Below, piece after piece: positions 42,575 through 50,155 of a stretch of DNA of 50,155 nucleotides. Numbering within the stretch: the stretch's first letter is position 1; each line of letters begins with the position of its first letter. Below the pieces are notes generated by a model that worked only from the letters and a program-made list of their open reading frames with translations, had not been told where the DNA came from and did no database searches. Origin of the DNA: Actinomycetota bacterium. Lineage in GTDB: Bacteria > Actinomycetota > Acidimicrobiia > Acidimicrobiales > RAAP-2. The DNA is taken from assembly GCA_029850535.1 (NCBI GenBank), contig JARCRU010000026.1, positions 1-50,155 on the forward strand, given 5' to 3'. The position numbers and the translations under genes are program-made.

Positions 42575-44362
42575 TCACAGCGAAATGGATTCGTCCACGT
42601 CGAGTTCGTGGTGATGAGCGTTCTGGAGTTCGCTCAGACTCCAGTAGACGCTGCGGTTGGCGACGAGTTCGGCGTGGCTGCCCGTCTCGAGAATTCGCCC
42701 CTCGCTCAGGACAGCGATCTGGTCGACCCAGCGCAGTCCCGAGAGCTGGTGACTGACGATGATGGTGGTCGGACCCTCCGCGGCAATCTCGAGCGCGGCC
42801 AGGATGAGCGACTCCAACTCCGCGTCGAGTCCCACCGTGGGCTCGTCGAGTAGCAATACCGGCGCCCGTCGGGCCATCGCACGAGTGATGGACACGCACT
42901 GTCGCTGACCTCCCGAGAGCGCGAGGCCGCGCTCGCCGATCATCGTGTCGTAGCCCTGAGGCAGGGACTCGATCACCTCGTGCAGACCGGCCCGACGCGC
43001 GACCTGCACCGCGGTCCCTCGATCGCCCCCCTCGCGGCCGTACAGGATGTTCTCCCAGACCGTGGCCCGAAAGAGGTACGGCTCCTGGGGCACGTACGCG
43101 ATCTGACGTCGCAGGTCCGCGAGGTCCACGCCAGCGACGTTCGACCCGTCGAGGGAAACCACGCCCACCGTCGGATCGAGGAATCGCGGAATCATGCGCA
43201 GCAGGGTGCTCTTACCCGATCCCGTGAGTCCCACCAACGCCTGGCGCGTGCCGGCGCGAATGTCGAGATCGACCCCGTGCAGGACCGTCGTGCCCTCGTC
43301 GTAGCTAAAGGTAACGTCGCGAAATGAGAGTGCGCCGCGGGCGCTGCGCAGGCGCGCCACGTCGGGGGCCTGGGGTACCTCCTCGTGGGTGTTCAATATC
43401 TCAATCACTCGATCGCCCGCGGCGTGGGCGCGCCCCACGACACCGGCGAGCTTGGAGAGTTGACGGATGGGGCTGAACATCCCGCGCAGGTAGGCCATGA
43501 AGACCAGGAGGTCGCCGGCGCTCAACTGTCCCGCGTTGATGGCGCGCACCCCGAAGTAGATGACCACGACGGTGGACATCGTCATCGCCAGCGTCACCAG
43601 GGGCGTGAACTGCGACTGCGCCACGATGGCCAGACGATTCTCCTCGAGTCCGCGACCAGTCGCTTCCTCGTAGCGCTGCGCCTCGACGTCCTCGGCCCCG
43701 AACGCCTGCACGACGGTCATCGACGTCAATACCTCTTGCGCCACCGAACTAGCCTCGCCGTCGGCCTGGCGCGCGCGGCGCTGAATGGACCTGATCTTGT
43801 TCAAGTAGTAGCGACTCGCGAGAGCGAGGACGGGGGCCAGGACCAACGCGAGGAGCGAGAATCGCCAGTCGACGATGAACATAATCACGATCATGCCCAC
43901 CAAGGTCAAGAGGTTGCGCACCAGCGTCGGCAGTGCGGTCACCACCGCACTCTGGATGGCTTGGACGTCACCCCCCAGTCGCGCCAGCAGGTCGCCGACG
44001 CGGCGGCGCTGATGAAAACCCGCGCCCTGGGCCTCGATGTGACGAAAGAGCTGACCACGGATCGCGAAGATCACCCGCTGACCCGCGGTGGCCACGAAAC
44101 GAGTTGAGAAGTAGTCCGACAGAGCCAGCATCGCCGCCACCACCGCCATCACCGCGACCATGACCCATAAGAGGGTATTGGCGTTCGTCGGAAGCCACGA
44201 CAACCACGACGGCAGCGGCTTGTGGCTGATCACGCTGTCGAAGATGTACTTGAGCGGCCACGGAGCGATCCACTGCATCACCGCCGACATCACGCTGGCC
44301 AGGAGACCGGCGATCAGCAATCCGCGCACCGGGCGCACGTGGGGACGAAAGTATCGAAACAA
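42575..44362 (-). CDS. ABC exporter, fused permease/ATPase (MsbA-like)
   Basis: ~595-aa half-transporter: six-helix membrane domain (about 10-320) and an ATPase domain with Walker A GLTGSGKST, Q-loop VPQEP, signature LSGGQRQ, Walker B VLLLDEPT and the switch His in IVSHQ. It probably exports a lipid or glycan intermediate as a homodimer. A frame reaches 44482 upstream, but it overlaps the glycosyltransferase gene. A TTG at 44362, 5 nt after that stop and preceded by AGGGATAGGG, gives a normal length, so this start is preferred but not certain. Confidence 0.85.
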   Translation of the reverse strand: MFRYFRPHVRPVRGLLIAGLLASVMSAVMQWIAPWPLKYIFDSVISHKPLPSWLSWLPTNANTLLWVMVAVMAVVAAMLALSDYFSTRFVATAGQRVIFAIRGQLFRHIEAQGAGFHQRRRVGDLLARLGGDVQAIQSAVVTALPTLVRNLLTLVGMIVIMFIVDWRFSLLALVLAPVLALASRYYLNKIRSIQRRARQADGEASSVAQEVLTSMTVVQAFGAEDVEAQRYEEATGRGLEENRLAIVAQSQFTPLVTLAMTMSTVVVIYFGVRAINAGQLSAGDLLVFMAYLRGMFSPIRQLSKLAGVVGRAHAAGDRVIEILNTHEEVPQAPDVARLRSARGALSFRDVTFSYDEGTTVLHGVDLDIRAGTRQALVGLTGSGKSTLLRMIPRFLDPTVGVVSLDGSNVAGVDLADLRRQIAYVPQEPYLFRATVWENILYGREGGDRGTAVQVARRAGLHEVIESLPQGYDTMIGERGLALSGGQRQCVSITRAMARRAPVLLLDEPTVGLDAELESLILAALEIAAEGPTTIIVSHQLSGLRWVDQIAVLSEGRILETGSHAELVANRSVYWSLSELQNAHHHELDVDESISL

Positions 44363-44367
44363 CTTCC

Positions 44368-45678
44368 CTATCCCTCGCGATTCGCGACGTACGGCGTGAC
44401 TCGGCGCGCGGGCGGCTCGCTGCTCGCCTCGGGACGCGACACAGTGTCCACCCCGAAGAGGGGCGCGATCCGCATCGCGCACGCGGTGCGATCAAACTTC
44501 TCCACGACGTGCGCGCGAGCTCGATCACCGAGTCGTGCGCGTAGCGCTGCGTCGTCGCCCAACCGTTCGAGCGCGACGGCGAGGGCTCCGGAGTCCCCGG
44601 GGGGCACGAGTAGCCCACACGCCGGGGTGACCACCTCGGGAATGCCGGCGACGTCGCTGGCGACGACGGCCAGCCCGCTGGCCATCGCTTCGAGGAGGGA
44701 ATTGGGAATACCGTCGCGGTCGCCGTTGGCCAGCACCACGCTCGCCTGGACGAAGACGTCCGCGTGGTGGAAGCGTTCGGCCACCTCTTGGTGGGTCTGG
44801 GACCCCACGAACTGCACCGTCGCCGTCAGACCGAGTTCGGCCACGAGAGCGACCAGTTGCTCGCGGTCGGTACCTTCTCCCACGATGGTGCACCGCACCG
44901 CGTGACCGGCGTCGTTCATGATCTTGAGGGCCCCGAGCAGGACGGGGTATCCCTTCTTCGCCACCAGACGTCCGACGGCGAGGACCCGTAGTGGTGACCC
45001 GTCGGCCCCGGGCGACGCCACGGGCTGTGATGAGGTGAAACGCTGGGTGTCCACCCCATGATTGGCCAGGATAACCTTGGCGGCGTCCGCCCCGGCCAAG
45101 GAGGTGAGCGCGTTGCGCGCCGACTCCGAGCACGAGAGAACGAAGGAGGCGTCACGCAACTTGCGCGCCAGCAGGTCCGGCGCCGAGACGTAGATGTCCT
45201 TGGCGTGAGCGGAGAAGCTGTAGGGAATACCGGTCAGGAGATGGACGAAGTGCGCCACCGACGCTGGTCCGTGGGCGAAGGCCGCGTGCAGGTGACGCGT
45301 GTCATCGGCGCGCAGGAGGGCCGCCAGTCGACCGGCCTGGGCGAAATTCTTCACGGTCGAGAGGTGACGACGTCGACGGGCGATGTACGCCACGATTCCC
45401 AGGTAGCGCTTCGGCGACTCACGACAGAGTTGCGCGTGCGCGACCATGGTCGCTCGATACTCGTCCCAACGATCGCCCCAGGAACCGCTGCGTTGCAGAT
45501 ACACCACCTCTGACGTGACGCGCGCCACGTCGGGCTGCACCAGTTTCTCGTGGGGATCAGCAATGGCGTAGAGGCGCAGGGGCACGCCCGCCGCCTCGAG
45601 GCCCAGTATCTCGTCGAGAATGAACGTCTCGGAGAGTCGCGGGAACCGCTTCGTCAAATAGGCCACGGTCGCGGTCAT
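44368..45678 (-). CDS. GT4-family glycosyltransferase
   Basis: 436-aa GT-B glycosyltransferase. N-terminus YLTKRFPRLSETFILDEILGLEAAG is typical of the colanic-acid/exopolysaccharide (WcaL/ExpE-like) group. Donor domain: AVGRLVAKKGYPVLLGAL and NGDRDGIPNSLLEAMASGLAVVASDVAGIPE. ATG start shares a base with the upstream stop (TAATG). Acts in the cytoplasm on an activated sugar; acceptor unknown. Confidence 0.85.
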   Translation of the reverse strand: MTATVAYLTKRFPRLSETFILDEILGLEAAGVPLRLYAIADPHEKLVQPDVARVTSEVVYLQRSGSWGDRWDEYRATMVAHAQLCRESPKRYLGIVAYIARRRRHLSTVKNFAQAGRLAALLRADDTRHLHAAFAHGPASVAHFVHLLTGIPYSFSAHAKDIYVSAPDLLARKLRDASFVLSCSESARNALTSLAGADAAKVILANHGVDTQRFTSSQPVASPGADGSPLRVLAVGRLVAKKGYPVLLGALKIMNDAGHAVRCTIVGEGTDREQLVALVAELGLTATVQFVGSQTHQEVAERFHHADVFVQASVVLANGDRDGIPNSLLEAMASGLAVVASDVAGIPEVVTPACGLLVPPGDSGALAVALERLGDDAALRARLGDRARAHVVEKFDRTACAMRIAPLFGVDTVSRPEASSEPPARRVTPYVANREG

Positions 45679-46895
45679 TACGACGCCTTCGACGTCGATC
45701 GTGGCGCACGGTGAGCATTTGCGTGGCGGCGACTCGCGCCCGCCTCGGACTCGAGGGCGATCTCGATGTTGTCGAGACCCCCGAGGTCGAGAACCGGTGA
45801 GGAGGAGACCTTCTCGGAGTCGATCACGCGCGCGAGCGTCTCTCTCAACCGAGTCGCGAGGTCGTCTCCGGGCAACTCCACCGCGACGATACCGAGCTGG
45901 GCGAAGATCTGGGCACGAATGGCCTGCTCACGGCGCGGGTGCACTCGCGGAATCACGACCGTGGGTGTCCCCAGTGCGATGAGTTCACACAGTGAGTTGT
46001 ATCCACCCATGGTGACCACCACCCTCGCGCGACTCATCATCTCGCTCGGGTCGGTCACGAATTCCACGATGCGGGCGTGAGGATGGGACGCCGCTTGCAA
46101 CGTGAGCGCTTGACGGTCGGGCTCGCTCATGAGTGGTCCCGTCGTGACGACGCAACGCCGCGCTAACGCCGCGCTCGCACTCAAGGTGGCCGAGAGTACC
46201 TCGGCACCATCGCCGCCACCGCCGGCGATGCCCAGTACGAAGTCCTCGACGTCGTCTCGCGCGGAGGTCCCGTAGCGGTGGCGACTGGCGTAGCCGCAAT
46301 ATGTCAACTTCGCGGTGATGGCGTCGGAGAGTCCGTAGTGGGAAGCGACATCGAAGAGTTCGGCGCTGCCGTACACCAGGATGCGGTCGTAGACCTGTTC
46401 GAGGGTCTCGTACACGCCGGCCTGGGCCCAGTTGTCTCGGACGGTCTCCGGGGTGTCGATCACGTCGCGCAGCCCCAGGACGATCCGCGTCGCCGGTGAC
46501 CTCGAGCGCAGCACCTCAAAGACCGGCAGCAACTCCTTCTTCATCCCCTGGGGGGCGTGATCGACCAAGAAGACGTCGGGTTGGAAGCGACGAGCGGTGT
46601 CCTTCATGATTGCGCTGCGTGAGCGTCGCACCAGGTCGGTGCTCCAACGAGGATCGCGCGACTGGTAGTCCTCGTCACCCACTTTGATGACCGGGGGGAG
46701 CTGGACGATCTTGAGGCGTGGCGGTGTACTGAATCGGTCGGCCACTGACGAACCCGTCATGAGGACGACTTGTAGGTGAGGGTGCCCGGCGAGGAGGTGC
46801 TCGGCGATCGCCAGATTGCGGCGCAGGTGCCCTAAACCGTAGGTGTCGTGCGAGTAGAGCAGGACCCGTCGAAGATTGCTGGTGGAGCGATTCAC
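45678..46895 (-). CDS. Glycosyltransferase, COG4671-like (second copy)
   Basis: 405 aa. LLYSHDTYGLGHLRRNLAIAEHLL, LVDHAPQGMKKELLP, YGSAELFDVASHYGL, GIAGGGGDG and TMGGYNSLCELIALGTPTVVIPR are COG4671 hallmarks. It is a distant paralogue of the protein at 39955-41145. GTG start at 46895 overlaps the epimerase stop by 4 bp. The last ~25 residues are a basic Ser/Arg/Ala tail. Confidence 0.78.
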   Translation of the reverse strand: MNRSTSNLRRVLLYSHDTYGLGHLRRNLAIAEHLLAGHPHLQVVLMTGSSVADRFSTPPRLKIVQLPPVIKVGDEDYQSRDPRWSTDLVRRSRSAIMKDTARRFQPDVFLVDHAPQGMKKELLPVFEVLRSRSPATRIVLGLRDVIDTPETVRDNWAQAGVYETLEQVYDRILVYGSAELFDVASHYGLSDAITAKLTYCGYASRHRYGTSARDDVEDFVLGIAGGGGDGAEVLSATLSASAALARRCVVTTGPLMSEPDRQALTLQAASHPHARIVEFVTDPSEMMSRARVVVTMGGYNSLCELIALGTPTVVIPRVHPRREQAIRAQIFAQLGIVAVELPGDDLATRLRETLARVIDSEKVSSSPVLDLGGLDNIEIALESEAGASRRHANAHRAPRSTSKAS

Positions 46896-47851
46896 GCGAT
46901 CCTCCCCACGCTCGAGAGCAGCGACTGCAACCACTGGACCTGGGCGGTGTAACCACTGAGGAAATCGACCTGCGCCGTGAACCCCAGCAACGTCTCGGCT
47001 CGCACCAGGGACGCGCCCGTATGCATCGCGTCACCTCGCGCGAAGGACTCGTGAGTGATCTTGATCTCCTCGCCCGTCAATTGCGCGAGGATCTCGAAGA
47101 CCTCGAGCAACGTGATGCGTGATCCCCCGCCGACGTTGATGGCCACTCCGCTCACCGACGTGTCCGCCGCGCGTCGCGTCGCGGCCACGACGTCATCGAC
47201 GTACGTGAAATCTCTGCTCTGGGTGCCGTCGCCGAAGAGTGTGAGCGGTCGACGCTCGATGGCCGCCTCGGCGAAGAGTCGAAGGCCCATATCGGGACGT
47301 TGGCCGGGTCCGTACACGGTGAAGTAACGCAGCGCCATCGTCTCGACGCTCTCACCATCGCTCTCGAGACAGAGTCGTTCGGCGTCGAGTTTCGACTGAC
47401 CGTAGGGGGACAGCGGATTCGTCGGACCGTCTTCGCGAAACGGGAGATCGGCGTTGCCGTAGACCGACGACGATGAGGCGTAGACCACGCGTCGCACGCT
47501 CGGCGCGCGTCGGGCGCTCGCGATCAGGTTCTGCGTCGCCTCGACGTTGTCGTGACGATATTTAACGCGCGAGGTGAAACTGTCGCGAACCCCGGCGCGA
47601 CCCGCCAGGTGGAACACCACCTCAACGCCGCTCAGGAGACCGTCGAGGGGCGCATCGGCCAAGTCCACTCCCGAGTGGCGGTAGCGGGGATTGGCGCGCA
47701 GCGTCTCGAGACGAGCGAGCTTCTCCGCCGGGTCGTACGCGTCAGTGGCGCAGTCAACACCGATCACTTCGTATCCGTCCGCAAGTAGTTGCCCGGTGAG
47801 ACGTGAACCGATGAACCCGAGGGAACCGGTCACCATAACTGTCGAACTCAT
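46892..47851 (-). CDS. NAD-dependent sugar-nucleotide epimerase/dehydratase
   Basis: 319-aa extended SDR: VTGSLGFIGSRLTGQLL, YASSSSVYGN, catalytic YGQSK (Tyr, Lys) and RYFTVYGPGQRPDMG. The RYFTVYGP.QRPDM block fits UDP-glucuronate 4-epimerases and related enzymes, which agrees with the linked ugd. ATG at 47851 has AAGGAGCG upstream. First gene of the glycan operon. Confidence 0.85.
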   Translation of the reverse strand: MSSTVMVTGSLGFIGSRLTGQLLADGYEVIGVDCATDAYDPAEKLARLETLRANPRYRHSGVDLADAPLDGLLSGVEVVFHLAGRAGVRDSFTSRVKYRHDNVEATQNLIASARRAPSVRRVVYASSSSVYGNADLPFREDGPTNPLSPYGQSKLDAERLCLESDGESVETMALRYFTVYGPGQRPDMGLRLFAEAAIERRPLTLFGDGTQSRDFTYVDDVVAATRRAADTSVSGVAINVGGGSRITLLEVFEILAQLTGEEIKITHESFARGDAMHTGASLVRAETLLGFTAQVDFLSGYTAQVQWLQSLLSSVGRIA

Positions 47852-48335
<484 letters not shown>

Positions 48336-48363
48336 CTCTAGGGTGTTGGCGAATTGAAAGCAT

Positions 48364-48398
48364 CGCTGCGGGCGAGTGCGACACTCTGGCCCGCAGCG
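48364..48398. terminator. Hairpin between tRNA-Gly and the convergent MFS gene
   Basis: A 10-bp outer stem (CGCTGCGGGC / GCCCGCAGCG) extends into a 5-bp inner stem (GAGTG / CACTC) with a 3-nt loop and a 2-nt bulge. No strong T-tract on the plus side. A short T-rich run on the minus side suggests it may end either transcript. Confidence 0.55.
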
Positions 48399-48434
48399 TG
48401 AACAGTGTGATGTCGACCCCCGACTCGGCCCTTG

Positions 48435-50155
48435 TTAGGAGCCATCAACCTCGGGCTCACCCATACCCCGCCGATCCTCCAGATCGCCAGGTTGGTAGTC
48501 GGAGATAATGTCTTCGGCGGCCAATGCAGCCGACGGGTGCCCGGTGAGGGCTTCGATAAATGGAATCTTGTCAATCCTTAAGAGAAGCACTTGCGTCAAT
48601 GCGGTCACCGTTGCCTGTCGCGGGACATCGCGAATAAGCGCCAATTCCCCGAAGCCGCCACCCCGCGAAAGCACTCGCACATTCTGACCACGACGGGTTA
48701 CTGAGAGTTCGCCGTCAGCCACGGCGTAGTAGCAGTCCCCTCTCTGACCCTCGGCAACTACGACGGCCCCCGCGGGCTTCGCAATCGACGCCACGCCTCG
48801 CGCCAGCGCTTCAATCGCCGGCGCCGGCAGAGACGCGAAGATTCGTATCGAACGCAACAGCTGAATTTCTACCTGCGGCACCGTCGCGGCCAAGTCGATC
48901 TTGCGCAGTTGGCGCCACGTACCGCCGAGCAACAAGACCGCAATGGCCGCCGGCATGAACAACGCCAATTTAAGGCCGCCGATGGCCAAGGCGACGCGCA
49001 CGAAGACGGCGCCAAGGGCGAGGCCGAGATTGAACAGTGACTCAACAATGGAGAACGACCCGGCAACCGAGTCCGAGGGCACAGAGCGCTGTAGCAGCGT
49101 CTGGGCACTGACGCTAAAAACTGCGCCGAACATCCCCACGGCGCCGAGGAGAAGAACCACTGGATCCACGCTCCGAACGACGCCAATGACCGCCAGGCCG
49201 GCCACGGAGAGAGCAAGCGTTAGCGCCATGGTGTTGGCGATTCGTCGACGACCCACGAGGAATGGGGTGACGAATCCAGCGAGCAGGGCGCCACCACCGA
49301 GAGTCGCATTCAAGAATCCCGCGCCACCGTTCCCGATATGCAGGTACTGCACCGCCAAGATCACCGAGAGAAAGTCGAGCGATCCGATCAGCACGAAATA
49401 GAAGGTTCGTAGGGTCAGAAGCACTCTCACCTCAGGGTGACGTAGCGTCGTCTCGATATTGGACCGGGTACTCGACTTCACGGCCGCGAACGCTCGTCGT
49501 TGCGCCGACAGTCGACGAATGGTACCGGGCTCGATGACAGTTCGATCACGTGAAATCGCTGCGGAAGGTCCCCACACGCCGACGATGAGTACCGTAGAGA
49601 TGAAGGTGAGTCCGGCCATGGTGAGAATAGCCAACCAGGCGCCGCGCGAGGCGATCAGGACGCCAGCGATAATGGGGCCAACCAGACTCGCCGCTCCATC
49701 GGACCACCCACCCATCACGATGGCCGCGGTGAGTTCTTCGGGGGTACGAACGATTGCCGGTAAGAGTGCGGCGTGCGTTGGCCGGGTGATAGTGAAGGCG
49801 ATCGTCGTCAGCGGGGACAGGAGAAAAACGACGTACACCGGAGCGCGCAACGCAACGACGAGAGCGATGCACGCCATTGCTACCGTCTGCAAGCCGTAGC
49901 CGACGCCCAGCATTCGGGCAGGGCGTCGGCGATCAGCGAGGGCGCCTAAAAAGGGGGCGAGCAAGACGCAGGGGGTGAGTTGGGCCAGCATCATTACCAT
50001 GCTCGCGGTCGGCCCACCATGACCGTAGGCGAAGACGAGCAACGTGATCCAAATTCCAAATTCGGCCCCGCCAAAGAGTGAGTATGCGAATCCGACCCGG
50101 CGAAGTACCGGATTCTTGAACGCAGCACGAAAGACCGAGATGACGACACGCGCTC
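48435..50155 (-). CDS. MFS transporter fused to a cyclic-nucleotide-binding domain (5' partial)
   Basis: At least 573 aa. The reading frame continues without a stop to the window edge (ARVVISVFRAAFKNPVLRRVG...), so the start lies outside. About residues 1-430 form an MFS domain (GALADRRRPARMLG loop, TRPTHAALLPAIV). The C-terminal ~130 residues are a cyclic-nucleotide-binding domain with the phosphate-binding cassette GGGFGELALIRDVPRQATV intact (Glu and Arg conserved). Transport direction and substrate are unknown. cAMP or cGMP may gate or tether the transporter. Confidence 0.85.
   Translation of the reverse strand, partial: ARVVISVFRAAFKNPVLRRVGFAYSLFGGAEFGIWITLLVFAYGHGGPTASMVMMLAQLTPCVLLAPFLGALADRRRPARMLGVGYGLQTVAMACIALVVALRAPVYVVFLLSPLTTIAFTITRPTHAALLPAIVRTPEELTAAIVMGGWSDGAASLVGPIIAGVLIASRGAWLAILTMAGLTFISTVLIVGVWGPSAAISRDRTVIEPGTIRRLSAQRRAFAAVKSSTRSNIETTLRHPEVRVLLTLRTFYFVLIGSLDFLSVILAVQYLHIGNGGAGFLNATLGGGALLAGFVTPFLVGRRRIANTMALTLALSVAGLAVIGVVRSVDPVVLLLGAVGMFGAVFSVSAQTLLQRSVPSDSVAGSFSIVESLFNLGLALGAVFVRVALAIGGLKLALFMPAAIAVLLLGGTWRQLRKIDLAATVPQVEIQLLRSIRIFASLPAPAIEALARGVASIAKPAGAVVVAEGQRGDCYYAVADGELSVTRRGQNVRVLSRGGGFGELALIRDVPRQATVTALTQVLLLRIDKIPFIEALTGHPSAALAAEDIISDYQPGDLEDRRGMGEPEVDGS

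Overview
The window is about 50 kb of high-GC, densely packed actinobacterial DNA. The gene content points to a member of Actinomycetota, possibly Acidimicrobiia-like. It has F420-type oxidoreductases, a PimB-like mannosyltransferase, a GlbO-type truncated haemoglobin, a class II (B12-dependent) ribonucleotide reductase, and a full equivalent of the Mycobacterium tuberculosis Rv0081-Rv0087 locus. The lineage is inferred from gene families and not from a marker gene. I see no CRISPR array, prophage, IS element or rRNA. One tRNA is present.

Layout. (1) 1-3.6 kb: pyruvate/2-oxoacid dehydrogenase E1alpha-E1beta-E2 operon, without E3. (2) 3.8-4.9 kb: a Ddn-like F420 protein and a small DUF6458-like membrane protein. 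(3) 4.8-12.3 kb, minus strand: seven translationally coupled genes, namely an ArsR regulator and six subunits of a complex-I/hydrogenase-4-like membrane complex. All four Ni-Fe cysteine ligands of the large subunit are replaced, while the Fe-S subunit keeps its cysteines. (4) 12.7-18.3 kb: an SDR, a phosphate:H+ symporter behind a two-unit Pho box, a membrane GGDEF protein and a Gfo/Idh/MocA oxidoreductase. (5) 18.4-25.5 kb: a surface/signalling island with a DUF3494 (ice-binding-like) protein carrying a Thr-rich stalk and sorting signal, its class F sortase, a PAS-GAF-PAS-GGDEF-EAL protein, and a GGDEF protein fused to a degenerate oxygen-sensor-like metallo-lactamase fold. (6) 26-29.1 kb: class II RNR with a strong terminator, a recognisable promoter and a pair of NrdR boxes 31 bp apart. 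(7) 29.2-36.5 kb: a long minus-strand run (small membrane protein, racemase, AlaC-like aminotransferase, LLM oxidoreductase, ROK kinase, SRPBCC protein, PimB-like transferase, two small Cys-rich proteins, thioredoxin-like protein, PH-domain protein, GlbO). (8) 37-39.2 kb: an OmpR-type two-component system. (9) 39.2-47.9 kb, minus strand: phosphoglycerate mutase followed upstream by a glycan assembly/export operon (sugar epimerase, two COG4671-type glycosyltransferases, one GT4 glycosyltransferase, ABC exporter, UDP-glucose dehydrogenase). (10) 48.2 kb to the end: tRNA-Gly(TCC) and an edge-truncated MFS transporter fused to a cyclic-nucleotide-binding domain.

Themes. Minus-strand operons are tightly coupled, with many 4-bp ATGA/GTGA overlaps. 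Three regulatory predictions can be read directly from sequence: a Pho box before the phosphate symporter, NrdR boxes overlapping the RNR start site, and an ArsR-type inverted repeat before the Rv0081-like operon. The most interesting candidates are the non-hydrogenase complex-I-like machine, the DUF3494/sortase/c-di-GMP island, the metal-ligand-depleted sensor-GGDEF fusion, and a perfect 19-bp hairpin that encodes the C-terminus of the phosphoglycerate mutase.
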